Source of the DNA: Planctomycetota bacterium
GTDB lineage: Bacteria; Planctomycetota; UBA8108; JACQVS01
Direction: 5' to 3'
NCBI GenBank assembly: GCA_016209605.1
Contig: JACQVS010000220.1
Coordinates: forward strand, 1 to 62,791
Length of the DNA: 62,791 nucleotides
Shown: positions 9,380 through 17,830 of the stretch, piece by piece
Numbering within the stretch: the stretch's first letter is position 1
How the letters are laid out: every line of letters begins with the position of its first letter
The notes under the pieces: generated by a model
Told to the model about the DNA's origin: nothing
What the model saw: the letters and a program-made list of their open reading frames with translations, nothing else
Databases searched by the model: none
Program-made: the position numbers and the translations under genes

Positions 9380-10884
9380 ACGATCCGGTGCGCCTCCAGC
9401 TCGTGCCCCTCGGCGCCTCCTTTCAAGTGGAGCGCGGCACGCCGCTCCAGGAGGCCCTCTTCGCCTACGGCGTCGAGTTTCCCTGCGGCGGCCGCGGCCG
9501 CTGCAAGGGCTGCCGGGTGAAGCTGCTCGCCGGAGGCATCGACCCGTCGCCGGAGGAGGAGAAGCTCCTTGGCGCCGGCGAGACCGCCCAGGGCTGGCGC
9601 CTCGCCTGCCGCGCGCGGGCGGAGAGCGATCTGACGCTTGAAATCGCCCAGTGGGAAGCCACCATCCTCGCCGACGAGACGGTATTCGAGTTCGAGCCGG
9701 GCGAAGGCCTCGGCCTGGCGGTGGATCTGGGGACAACGACCCTGGTGGCGCAGCTTCTCGACCTCAAGACCGGCTGCGTTCTCGGCATGCGCACGGCGCT
9801 CAATCCGCAGGCGCGCCACGGCGCCGATGTGATGAGCCGCGTCCAGTTCGCCGCCATCGAGAACCGCCAGCCCGTTCTCGAAGAGCTCATCCGCAAGGAG
9901 ATCGGCGGCCTGGCGAAGAAGATTCTCGAGTCGGCCAAGGTCGAGGGGGCCGCGGTGCGGGATATCGTCATCGTCGGCAACACGGTGATGCATCACCTCT
10001 TCTGCGGCGTCGACATCGAACCGCTGTCGCGCTACCCCTTCGAGCCGGAGCGCGATGGCATGATGGAATTTTCGGCCAGCCGGCTCGGCTGGAACTTGCC
10101 GGGCGACCCCAGCGTCCGCTTCCTCCCTTGCCTTGGCGGCTTCGTCGGCAGCGACATCCTCGCAGGCATCCTGGCGACGCGCCTGGACGCGTGCGACTCC
10201 TTGTCGATGCTCATCGATCTCGGCACCAACGGCGAGATCGTCCTCGGCAATCGAGACGGTTTGCTCTGCGCCTCGGCGGCCGCCGGCCCGGCTTTTGAAG
10301 GGGCGCGCATCTCCAGGGGCATGCGGGCGGCCACGGGGGCGATCGCCAGCGTGAGCAGCGCGGGCAGAGGCCTCGAAATGCACGTCCTCGGCAACGCGGC
10401 GCCGCGAGGCATCTGCGGCAGCGGCCTTGTCGATGCGGCGGCGGCGGGCCTGGATCTGGGTCTCATCCTGCCGAGCGGCCGGCTCGCGAACGGCGCCAGG
10501 GAGTGGATGCTGCGCCCGCCGGTCTCCTTGACGCAAACGGACATCCGCGAGCTGCAGCTCGCCAAGGGGGCCATCGCCGCCGGCATCAAGCTGCTCCTCA
10601 AGGAACGGGGCGCCTCCGCGGAGGAGGTCGAGCGGGTTTACCTGGCCGGCGCCTTCGGCAATTACATCAATCGAACCAGCGCGCGGCGCATCGGCCTCCT
10701 CGACTTCCCCGAGGAGAAGATCCGGCCGGCGGGCAACACGGCGCTCCTGGGCGCGAAGCTGGCCCTCTTCCAGCTGAATCGCGGCCCGGGCGACTACCGC
10801 GGCATCCTGGAAATGACGCGGCATGTCCCTCTCGCCTCCTCGGAGGAGTTTCAGGAGACGTTCATCGAATCGATGGGATTTTGA
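9376..10884 (+). CDS. RACo-type ASKHA corrinoid-reactivating ferredoxin protein
   Basis: This 502-residue protein belongs to the DUF4445/RACo group, ATP-using activators that re-reduce inactive cob(II)alamin on corrinoid proteins. An N-terminal plant-type [2Fe-2S] domain carries the cluster cysteines Cys37, Cys43, Cys46 and Cys78 (FPCGGRGRCKGC). The rest is a linker and an ASKHA ATPase core with AVDLGTTTLVAQL, IVGNTVMHHLF, LIDLGTNGEIVLG, GICGSGLVD and the adenosine-motif-like VYLAGAFGNYI. It closes the operon, as expected for a system lacking MetH's own activation domain. The start at 9376 overlaps the previous stop; the earlier in-frame ATG lies inside the upstream gene. Confidence 0.92.
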   Translation: MNDPVRLQLVPLGASFQVERGTPLQEALFAYGVEFPCGGRGRCKGCRVKLLAGGIDPSPEEEKLLGAGETAQGWRLACRARAESDLTLEIAQWEATILADETVFEFEPGEGLGLAVDLGTTTLVAQLLDLKTGCVLGMRTALNPQARHGADVMSRVQFAAIENRQPVLEELIRKEIGGLAKKILESAKVEGAAVRDIVIVGNTVMHHLFCGVDIEPLSRYPFEPERDGMMEFSASRLGWNLPGDPSVRFLPCLGGFVGSDILAGILATRLDACDSLSMLIDLGTNGEIVLGNRDGLLCASAAAGPAFEGARISRGMRAATGAIASVSSAGRGLEMHVLGNAAPRGICGSGLVDAAAAGLDLGLILPSGRLANGAREWMLRPPVSLTQTDIRELQLAKGAIAAGIKLLLKERGASAEEVERVYLAGAFGNYINRTSARRIGLLDFPEEKIRPAGNTALLGAKLALFQLNRGPGDYRGILEMTRHVPLASSEEFQETFIESMGF

Positions 10885-10937
10885 AGAAGGATATTCCTTG
10901 ATCCAGATAAAGCCTTTGGTGAAAATTCAAGCACTTC

Positions 10938-11486
10938 ATGGATAAAAAGCAGCTCATCGGTTACCTGGAATCCATCGACCGGCACCTCAATAAAAAGACC
11001 GAGCTTTGCGTCTTTGGAAGCGCCGCTTTCATATTGTTAGATGAGGTGGGACGGACCAGCCAGGATATCGATGTGGCGGCGCCTTATTCCAAGGCGGACT
11101 ACTCCGACCTCCGCCAGGCTGCTGAAAAGTCCGGTTTGAAATTAAATCCCGATGCGACCGAATCCGGAGACCACATCGAATGGATACAAGCCGGCCGGCT
11201 TTGCCTCCCCGAACCGAGTTCCAGAACACAGTTGGTTTTGTGGCAAGGAGCCAAGTTGACCGTCAAGACGGTTTCACCGGCTCAACTGATTGCCAGCAAG
11301 CTCATCCGTTATGATGAAATTGACCAGGGGGACATCCTCTTTCTTTTTCGCCTCATGAAGGTGAAATGGTCCGAGATCCAGGAGGCTATCAGGGAGCTGC
11401 CCGTTCCATTCCGGTACGATCCCCTCGTGCGCGAAAATTTTGAGAATTTGAAGGTGGATTTGAAGCTATGGCAAAAAAGACCATGA
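10938..11486 (+). CDS. Nucleotidyltransferase-fold protein (DUF6036-like)
   Basis: This 182-residue protein has a minimal nucleotidyltransferase signature near the N terminus. VFGSAAFILL is followed by SQDIDVAAPY (Asp-x-Asp metal ligands). LIASKLIRYDEIDQGDILFLF then matches the helical part of AbiEii/DUF6036-type proteins. These often act in toxin-antitoxin or abortive-infection pairs. The downstream gene overlaps it by 19 bases, so the two are co-translated. A toxin or RNA-modifying role is inference. The gap to the B12 operon is about 50 bases, with no obvious terminator. Confidence 0.7.
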   Translation: MDKKQLIGYLESIDRHLNKKTELCVFGSAAFILLDEVGRTSQDIDVAAPYSKADYSDLRQAAEKSGLKLNPDATESGDHIEWIQAGRLCLPEPSSRTQLVLWQGAKLTVKTVSPAQLIASKLIRYDEIDQGDILFLFRLMKVKWSEIQEAIRELPVPFRYDPLVRENFENLKVDLKLWQKRP

Positions 11487-11896
11487 CCTCCCGGATGTCT
11501 CCTAGGGAAAAGCTTCAATTCGCCTACGAGCTGGCGTTTTTCCCGCCGAGATTCTTCCAGGTTTGGAATCAGGTGAAAAAGAACGGTTTCGCGGACAAAG
11601 AAGAGCTGGTCGAGCTGGTGAACTTGGCACTGTCACTTCATCAAGCCCTCCCCGAGTCCGGCTACGCCTCGCAGCGGGCCTTGACGCGCCTGGCGGTTTA
11701 TCAAGCCAACGCGCGCGCCTTCGGAATGGTCACGGCGTTGAAGAATCTTCGCAAGATCCTGGGCGATAAATCCAAATTCGCCATCACGGTCGTTCCCGGC
11801 CACCTGGTCCGGGACATCGGCTTGCCCCCCTTTTGCCGCTTGCCCCCCTTTTGCAACTTGCCCCCCTTTTGCAACTTGCCATCGGATCAGAGGTAG
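11468..11896 (+). CDS. Partner of the nucleotidyltransferase, with repeat tail
   Basis: This 142-residue helical protein of no recognised family overlaps the preceding nucleotidyltransferase gene and is presumably its partner (antitoxin-like by position only). Residues 1-118 look like a normal globular protein. From about residue 119 the coding sequence runs into an in-frame 18-bp tandem repeat encoding the hexapeptide LPPFCN/R three times, then stops. The repeat tail looks like a recent expansion that has changed the original C-terminus. No signal peptide is visible. Confidence 0.6.
   Translation: MAKKTMTSRMSPREKLQFAYELAFFPPRFFQVWNQVKKNGFADKEELVELVNLALSLHQALPESGYASQRALTRLAVYQANARAFGMVTALKNLRKILGDKSKFAITVVPGHLVRDIGLPPFCRLPPFCNLPPFCNLPSDQR
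11821..11880 (+). repeat. 18-bp tandem repeat, three copies plus partial
   Basis: Three head-to-tail copies of an 18-bp unit, CTTGCCCCCCTTTTGC plus two variable bases, run from 11821 to 11874. A further 6-base partial copy follows. The unit is a multiple of three and lies in frame at the 3' end of the preceding gene. Confidence 0.85.
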
Positions 11897-11924
11897 CTGT
11901 TGGTCTTCCCTGGGAGGTCCTTCA

Positions 11925-12872
11925 CTACCGGCAAGCTCCGGGCTGGCACCTTGGAATCTCGAGGCAGCCTGGGCCGAGGGCGTGGGGCGGACCGCCGAGG
12001 AAGAGGAAGGTCAGGTCATGGATGGGATCCGACAGGTCGACCTCCCCATCGCCGTTGGAGTCGAACAAGGACCGGTTTCCCGGGCTGAAGAGGGAGTCTC
12101 CTTGGCAGGGTAATTCTCGTGGATCGCCGCGAAAAAGCCGGCTCAATAGGACGACGGCGTCATTGAGACCCAGCTCGCCGTCCCGGTCGCCGTCGCCGCC
12201 TCTCTGGGTGCCGCCCGGGCAGGGGCAGCTCTGCAGATTGAAGCGGCACTCACCCAAAGAAAACCCGCCGCAAGGATCTGGATCACAATGGTGACGATCG
12301 CCGACGCCGTTTTTCACCGGCTGTCCCGGCCCCTGGAGACCGTCCTGGTAGTAAATCCGCACTTCCTCGGTCGCTCCCAGCTCCTCCGGAAAAGCCGCCT
12401 CCGCCCTCACCTTGAGGATCTTGAAGGTTCCGTTTCCTTCAAACTTGGTGCCGAGGAGAAGCGCTAGTCCGTCCAAGACGCCTTCCCCCTGCGGCCCCTG
12501 GTCCTGGAGCGGGCCGCCGTCCGGGATTCTGTTCGGATCGACGATGAAGGCGGTGCAGAAGAACTCGGGGACGGGGACGATCATTTCCCCGGATCCACAA
12601 GAGGCCCCGCTGGCGGCGGTTGCGGGGAGGAAATGGATATCCGCTCCCTCGGCGGCGAAACCGATGGACCACCCGGTAGCCCCTTCCCCGGCTGGTAAAT
12701 CGGACTGGGTCATGGTGGCGAATACATCGAAGCGGATCTTTTCTCCCGGAAAGCCTTTCAAGGTATCGCCGCACTTGATTCCGGGCAATTCGAAGCCAAG
12801 AAAATACCGAGTCTGGGCCTGGACGGAGCTTGCGGTCATGACCAGAAATGCCACCACCGCTAAGCGGATCAT
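11925..12872 (-). CDS. Secreted cohesin-like protein with dockerin tail
   Basis: This 315-residue exported protein has a clear signal peptide (MIRLAVVAFLVMTASSVQAQ). A beta-rich domain of about 200 residues follows (GFELPGIKCGDTLKGFPGEKIRFDV and similar), resembling cohesin-like adhesive folds by pattern only. It ends in a paired dockerin/EF-hand tail (GDRDGELGLNDAV and DSNGDGEVDLSDPI). Start 12872 is chosen for the AGGAGGG site and the signal peptide; a longer upstream frame is antisense or overlapping and lacks these. The gene lies 20 bases downstream of the glycosidase-like gene on the same strand, so the two are probably co-transcribed. Calcium binding is expected from the EF-hand loops. 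Partner and substrate are unknown. Confidence 0.75.
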   Translation of the reverse strand: MIRLAVVAFLVMTASSVQAQTRYFLGFELPGIKCGDTLKGFPGEKIRFDVFATMTQSDLPAGEGATGWSIGFAAEGADIHFLPATAASGASCGSGEMIVPVPEFFCTAFIVDPNRIPDGGPLQDQGPQGEGVLDGLALLLGTKFEGNGTFKILKVRAEAAFPEELGATEEVRIYYQDGLQGPGQPVKNGVGDRHHCDPDPCGGFSLGECRFNLQSCPCPGGTQRGGDGDRDGELGLNDAVVLLSRLFRGDPRELPCQGDSLFSPGNRSLFDSNGDGEVDLSDPIHDLTFLFLGGPPHALGPGCLEIPRCQPGACR

Positions 12873-12892
12873 AAATCCCTCCTTTCCATCTC

Positions 12893-15800
12893 TCAGTAAA
12901 ACGCCACCACCCGCGCCGGCCTGGTCCACTCCTTCAGCTCGACCCACTCTTTCTCGGCGTCGAAGCTCTGGACCCGCGTGCCGTTCACCTCGAAGCGCGC
13001 CGGCCGCTTCCCCTCGGGGTGGCGAATCCGAGCGCGGATCAGCTTGGGCGGATTGCGGAGCGGCGGATCGATGATCATTTCGATCTCGCCGCGGGCGGCG
13101 CGCGATTCGATGCGCACCGACATCGGGCCGAAGTAAGTGGCGGCGCGCTCGACGCCGATCGCCTGCCCATCTTTCAACCAGTAGCGCGGCACCGCCTGGC
13201 CCAGCCACAGCTCCTCGCCGCGCTCGTGAATGAAGGCGAGGCGAAGCCAGAAGGTGGAGTTGGCCTCATCGGAGGACTTGTAGTGGTCGCCGCGCCAGTC
13301 GCCGATGTTGGGCAGGGCGTGCTCGGTCATCATGCGGGTGTCGGGGAAGTAGCTCGCCGCGAAGGCGTTGAAGTAGGCGCGCAGGAAGTGCTTGGGCTCA
13401 TCGCGCAGGAGGTAGGGGATGGGGTTGCACAGGAGGTTGGCCTGCATGGAGATGCCGCCCCGTGAGAACCACCAGCGGTCGAAATCGGCGCCGCGCAGGT
13501 TGTAGCCGAACTGCTCGGAGAGGTAGAGGTTGTCCTCGAAGTCCTTGACGATCCAGGTGGAGAGGCGGTCCCAGGGCTCGAGAACCCCGCAGCGCACCAG
13601 GTGGATGGCCCCCTCGAGGGTCTCGGTGATCCAGCCGAAGGAGCGGCCGCGGCGATGCGCCTCCGAGGGGAGGTGGGGGATCCAGCTGCCGTCCCTGAGG
13701 CGCACCACCGGGGAGCGGCGCATGGCCTCGAGAAACGCCGCCAGGAGATCCTGATGATAGCTTCCCGCCTCGGCCAGGAGGCGCTCTCCCTCGGGATGCT
13801 TCCCGGCGGCGAGGGCGGCGGCGGCGTTCCTCAGGCCCCAGCAGGAGTAGACGTTGGTCGACAGCCACGAGCGCCAGTCGCCGATGTCCTCGAGCCGCCC
13901 CGGCGGCAGGAGGCCGCGCTCGAGGGCGCGCAGCTTCGATCGAGAGGCGATCTCGGCGTTGCGGCGGCGCTCGCGGATGATCCACTCGCAGCCCTTGATG
14001 ATGGAGGGGGCGGCGTGAGCCAGCCACGTGTCATCGCGCGTGTAAAAATAGTGCTCGCCGAGGCACCATAGAACCCAGCCGTGGTGCTGGTTGTAGCCGC
14101 CGTGCTCGTAGCCGCCGGCGCCGTAAAACTGACCCTCGGCGCTGGAAAAGTCTCCCGGCAGCTTCACGGTGCCTTGATAGTGCAGCCAGGTCTCGAGCGC
14201 CTGGGCGGCGCGCTCGTGGTAACCGCGGCGGTCGAGGTCGCTCACCATCATGCACGACTCGTTCGAGAAGACGCCGTAGTGGAAGGTGCCGACCTTGGCC
14301 ATGTAGCGGTCGCTGCCGCCGACCTCGCGCTCGGTGTTGATGAGAAGGTGCGAGGCGTGCGCCCGGTAAAACTCGTTGATCATCGGCTCCGGCGTCCGGA
14401 TCTGGGCGCCGGCCTCGAGGCGCCCGCGCCAGTATTGCCGTACTTCTTCGAACGCCCGGTCGAAGTCGAGGGCGCGCAAGGCCGCCATTTCCTTCTCCTC
14501 GGACAGGGTGAGATACGGGATGGCGAGTTCGAGGACGGCTTTTCCGGCCCCCGCGGAGAGCGCGGCCTTGCAGAGCAGGCCGTTTTCCCCCTCGGAGATC
14601 GACCAGCGCTCCTGGGGATCCCTCGAGGCGATCCACAGGCGGAGAGCATCCTTCCCGCCGCCGCCGAAGACTCCCCCCCCTTCGCGCCTCAGCTTTTCCT
14701 TCCCTCCCTGATGCGACACCCGCAGCTCCAGCCGGGCCTCGTCGACGGCCTCCTGAACTTTCGCCATCTCGAAGCGCACCATCAGGACGAGCGGGTCCTC
14801 GGCCAGGATGCGCTCCCCTGGGCGCGGCACGCCCTGGAGCGGGATGACGAAGGCCGTTTGCCGGCAGCGCACCCCCTCTCGCTCCCACTCGGAGACTGCC
14901 ATGGGGAGGTCGCCGTCCACCAGCCGCCGATCCTTGAGAGGGCCGTCGAGGCCGAAACTGTAATGGATATTTTGCCCCGGCCAGCGGCAGCGCTCGGTGT
15001 CCCGGCCGCGGAGGCGCGAGATCCAGTTCTTGATGGCCGTGGCGCCGCCGTTTTCATCGAGGAGGAAGTGCTGGCGGCCCCCCTCGAAGCTCAAGGGGAT
15101 GTAATGCCGCCCTTTTTCAGGCATGTCCTTCCAGGCGCGCGGGAGGGTCTGCTCCTCCTCCGCGACAACGCGCGCGTAGAGATCCTGGCCCTTCTTCTCC
15201 TGCCAGCGCCGGGCCGTCTCGGCGTAGGTCGTGCTTTGATCCGCCCGGCAGACCAGCGCGCCGAGGTCCGGCAGGAAAATGGGGCCCGATTTGTCCAGGT
15301 CGGCGATGCTGAAGGAGAAAACCTCGCGGGCGGCTCGGACCGTCACCACGGTCTCATCGAAGGAGTTGGTGCCCCGCGGCCGGGCGAAGAGGAGGCGGGC
15401 GCGGATGCCCTCCGTCCGGCCGCGCGCCTTCGACTTCCAGGAGAAATCGCCGGCGACCTGAATGGATGTGCCGCCCGCAAGCGGCGCAACGCTCTGGACA
15501 TGGCCGTTGAAGACCTCCAGCCGTCCATCCCAGATTTCTTCCTGCTCCGCCCGGCCGCCCCACTCGATGAGGACCTCCGCCTCATCCCACACGGAGTCGG
15601 TGTAAGCGGCGAGGGATTTGACCGCGGGCAAGGGCGCATCGCCCACCAGGCGCAGCTTCAAGGTCGATCGGTAGGCGGCGGGAAAGTCCTTGAGCTTGGG
15701 AAATTCCCGGGCGTTCACCGGGTTGAAGGTGAAGGACAGCGCGGCGCCGCGCCGCTCGGCCTGAGCATCGGCCCGCACCCACTTCCCCTGGAACCAGTCG

Positions 15801-16111
15801 CCGATGTCGAGCCAGCCGGATTCGCCGGCCCCCGATGGCCGGTCGCGCGGGATGCGCCGCTCGGGCCACGAGGACTGCCAGTATTCGAGATGCACAGCGT
15901 CGGGAGATGGAACGGCGGCCGCCTCGGCAAACTCCACCTCGGCACGGAAAAGGTCGCGGGCATCCTCCCAGAAGACGCCGTGGTCTTTACCGTCGCTTTC
16001 CCATCGGTCGATCTCGCCGAAGGGGACGACATCGACGGTCTGGCCGGGCAGCGGGCCGGGAGAATTGACAGCCAGCGGCATGGATAGACAGAGGAGGATG
16101 GTTGGCAGCAT
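12893..16111 (-). CDS. Large secreted six-hairpin glycosidase-like protein
   Basis: This 1072-residue protein has an N-terminal signal peptide. About 550 residues of beta-sandwich-like sequence precede a helical (alpha/alpha)6 barrel at about residues 590-950. Barrel markers are FYRAHASHLLINTEREVGGS, GTFHYGVFSNESCMMVSDL, YNQHHGWVLWCLGEHYFYT and GWITETLEGAIHLVRCG. A C-terminal beta domain ends at RVVAFY. The layout fits six-hairpin glycosidases such as rhamnosidase-, amylo- or GH95/GH65-like enzymes, but I cannot name the family or substrate. Weak AAGGAA precedes the start. It is divergent from a sugar-isomerase-like gene across a repeat-rich control region, which suggests a shared sugar-degradation function. 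Confidence 0.75.
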   Translation of the reverse strand: MLPTILLCLSMPLAVNSPGPLPGQTVDVVPFGEIDRWESDGKDHGVFWEDARDLFRAEVEFAEAAAVPSPDAVHLEYWQSSWPERRIPRDRPSGAGESGWLDIGDWFQGKWVRADAQAERRGAALSFTFNPVNAREFPKLKDFPAAYRSTLKLRLVGDAPLPAVKSLAAYTDSVWDEAEVLIEWGGRAEQEEIWDGRLEVFNGHVQSVAPLAGGTSIQVAGDFSWKSKARGRTEGIRARLLFARPRGTNSFDETVVTVRAAREVFSFSIADLDKSGPIFLPDLGALVCRADQSTTYAETARRWQEKKGQDLYARVVAEEEQTLPRAWKDMPEKGRHYIPLSFEGGRQHFLLDENGGATAIKNWISRLRGRDTERCRWPGQNIHYSFGLDGPLKDRRLVDGDLPMAVSEWEREGVRCRQTAFVIPLQGVPRPGERILAEDPLVLMVRFEMAKVQEAVDEARLELRVSHQGGKEKLRREGGGVFGGGGKDALRLWIASRDPQERWSISEGENGLLCKAALSAGAGKAVLELAIPYLTLSEEKEMAALRALDFDRAFEEVRQYWRGRLEAGAQIRTPEPMINEFYRAHASHLLINTEREVGGSDRYMAKVGTFHYGVFSNESCMMVSDLDRRGYHERAAQALETWLHYQGTVKLPGDFSSAEGQFYGAGGYEHGGYNQHHGWVLWCLGEHYFYTRDDTWLAHAAPSIIKGCEWIIRERRRNAEIASRSKLRALERGLLPPGRLEDIGDWRSWLSTNVYSCWGLRNAAAALAAGKHPEGERLLAEAGSYHQDLLAAFLEAMRRSPVVRLRDGSWIPHLPSEAHRRGRSFGWITETLEGAIHLVRCGVLEPWDRLSTWIVKDFEDNLYLSEQFGYNLRGADFDRWWFSRGGISMQANLLCNPIPYLLRDEPKHFLRAYFNAFAASYFPDTRMMTEHALPNIGDWRGDHYKSSDEANSTFWLRLAFIHERGEELWLGQAVPRYWLKDGQAIGVERAATYFGPMSVRIESRAARGEIEMIIDPPLRNPPKLIRARIRHPEGKRPARFEVNGTRVQSFDAEKEWVELKEWTRPARVVAFY

Positions 16112-16132
16112 AAGCGTCGTTCCTTGTTAGAA

Positions 16133-16211
16133 AAAATTAGTGACCGTCACCCATTATTACAGGCAAAATTAGTGGCTGTACCGAATTTTTTGGCCGTGAT
16201 TTATATCACGG
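16133..16211. promoter_or_regulatory. Divergent control region: direct repeats and CRP/FNR-like palindrome
   Basis: Between the divergent glycosidase-like and sugar-isomerase-like genes lie two imperfect 19-base direct repeats. They begin AAAATTAGTG at 16133-16151 and 16165-16182, 32 bases (about three helical turns) apart. A perfect palindrome CCGTGATTTATATCACGG follows at 16194-16211; it contains GTGA-N6-TCAC, the half-site spacing of CRP/FNR-family regulators. The palindrome sits about 35 bases upstream of the rightward start. The arrangement suggests a co-regulated divergent promoter. No regulator gene is adjacent. Confidence 0.55.
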
Positions 16212-16245
16212 TTCATGATACAAAGCCGTCTGAGGGTAAAAGTCT

Positions 16246-17667
16246 ATGAAAATCCGGACTCCCGCCCCCCGCCTGGGGCTTTTCGCCATTGGCCTGGAAG
16301 CCTACTGGCCGCAGTTCCCCGGCCTCAAGGAACGGCTGGCGGGTTACCATCAAGAGATCCAGCGGCGCTTGCAAGCCTTCGGGTGCGAGGTGATCGAGGC
16401 CGGACTGGTGGACACGGCCTTCAAGGCCGAAGCGGCCGGAGATCTCTTCGCGCGCTCCGACCTCGATCTCATGGTCTGCCACGCCGCCACTTACGCCACT
16501 TCCTCGCAAGTGCTGACGGCGGTGCAGCGGGCGCGGCTGCCGGCGCTGATCCTCAACCTCCAGCCGGCTCCAGCCCTCGACTACGCCACCGCCGACACAT
16601 TCGAGTGGCTGGCCCACTGCTCCGCCTGCTGCGTGCCGGAGATCTCCTGCGCCTTGGCTCGGGCTCGCCTTCCATTTCAAGTGGTCTCCGGCCTGCTGCG
16701 GGGCCACGAGGAGGGCTGGAGGGAGATCGAGGAATGGTGCGCCGCCGCCGGGGCGGCCCGCCGCGTCCGCCGCGCCCACATCGGCTTTCTCGGCTACACT
16801 TACCCCGGCATGCTCGACCTGTACTCCGACTTCACGCTGCTCGCGGCGCGGCTGGGGATTCATATCGAGGTCTTGGAGATGGGCGATCTGGCGGCGCGAG
16901 TCGAGTCGGCGGGCGGGGAGGCGATCGAGAAGAAGATCGAGGAAGCGCGCGCCATCTTTGAAATCGATGCCTCCGTCGATCCCGCCGGTCTCGAGTGGGC
17001 GGCGCGAGTGGCGGTGGGGCTCGACCGCCTGGTGGAGGATTTTCGCCTGCAGGGGCTCGCTTACTACTACCGCGGCCTCGAGGACAACCTTGACGCGCGC
17101 TTGGGGGCCGGCCTGATCCTCGGCAACTCGCTCTTGACCGGGCAAGGCGTGCCGGCGAGCGGCGAGGGAGACCTCAAGAACTGCGTCGCCATGCTGGCCA
17201 TGGACTCGCTGGGAGCGGGGGGCTCTTACACCGAGTTCTACGCCATGGACTTCAACGACAACTTCCTCCTCATGGGCCACGATGGCCCCGGCCACCTCGC
17301 CATCAGCGACCGCCGGCCGATCCTGCGCGGCCTCGACCTCTACCACGGCAAGCGCGGCCACGGCGTCTCAGTGGAATTCAACGTCAAGACCGGACCCATA
17401 ACCGTGCTGGGCCTCACCCAGAGGGCCGACGGCGAGCTGCGCTTCCTGGCCGCCGAAGGGGAGTCCATTCCCGGTCCCATCCTGCGCATCGGCAACACCA
17501 ACTCCCGCCTGCGCTTCTCCCTCGGTCCGGCCCGGTTCGTCAACGACTGGTGCCAGCACGGCCCAACCCATCACTGCGCCCTGGGAGTGGGGCATCAGAT
17601 GCCGCGCCTCGAAAAACTGGCCCGGCTGCTGGGGGTGGAGCTGGTTAAAGTGGACAGCCGCGGGTAA
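16246..17667 (+). CDS. L-fucose/arabinose isomerase-family protein
   Basis: This 473-residue cytoplasmic protein has the general layout of the L-fucose/L-arabinose isomerase superfamily. The N-terminal domain contains GLFAIGLEAYWPQFPGL and DLMVCHAATYATSSQVL. A middle domain starts at RRAHIGFLGYTYPGMLDLY. The C-terminal part has metal-ligand-like residues (ASGEGDLKNCVAMLAM, MGHDGPGHLAISD) and ends in WCQHGPTHHCALGVGH, recalling the His-rich end of the family. It may isomerise the sugar released by the divergent glycosidase-like enzyme, which is inference from context. TGAGGG precedes the start at suitable spacing. Length fits the family (about 450-600). Confidence 0.7.
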   Translation: MKIRTPAPRLGLFAIGLEAYWPQFPGLKERLAGYHQEIQRRLQAFGCEVIEAGLVDTAFKAEAAGDLFARSDLDLMVCHAATYATSSQVLTAVQRARLPALILNLQPAPALDYATADTFEWLAHCSACCVPEISCALARARLPFQVVSGLLRGHEEGWREIEEWCAAAGAARRVRRAHIGFLGYTYPGMLDLYSDFTLLAARLGIHIEVLEMGDLAARVESAGGEAIEKKIEEARAIFEIDASVDPAGLEWAARVAVGLDRLVEDFRLQGLAYYYRGLEDNLDARLGAGLILGNSLLTGQGVPASGEGDLKNCVAMLAMDSLGAGGSYTEFYAMDFNDNFLLMGHDGPGHLAISDRRPILRGLDLYHGKRGHGVSVEFNVKTGPITVLGLTQRADGELRFLAAEGESIPGPILRIGNTNSRLRFSLGPARFVNDWCQHGPTHHCALGVGHQMPRLEKLARLLGVELVKVDSRG

Positions 17668-17796
17668 ATTCGATAGAATTGTGACCAAAGGCACAGCCTT
17701 TGCTCTTTTAGCAATTCGATCAATTCCCAAGGTAAAAACGCCTCGCAACCTTGGAAACGTGTTGATTTTTTCGCATCGGTTGGGAAATTTTTCTTG

Positions 17797-17824
17797 CCGG
17801 ACTCAAAGGACCGGACTCAAAGGA
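17797..17824 (+). repeat. 14-bp tandem duplication at ribosome site
   Basis: CCGGACTCAAAGGA occurs twice back to back (17797-17810 and 17811-17824). The second copy's AAAGGAG forms the ribosome-binding site for the GTG start at 17831. It looks like a small recent duplication that places two AAAGGA sites in the leader. Confidence 0.8.
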
Positions 17825-17830
17825 GTAGCC

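Noticed and set aside
11821..11880. Possible CRISPR array
   Set aside because: The 18-bp units are directly adjacent with no spacers and lie in frame inside a gene.
14081..16087. 668-codon open frame on the plus strand
   Set aside because: It is a shadow of the secreted glycosidase-like gene. The translation has no domain pattern and is rich in Ala/Gly/Arg/Asp.
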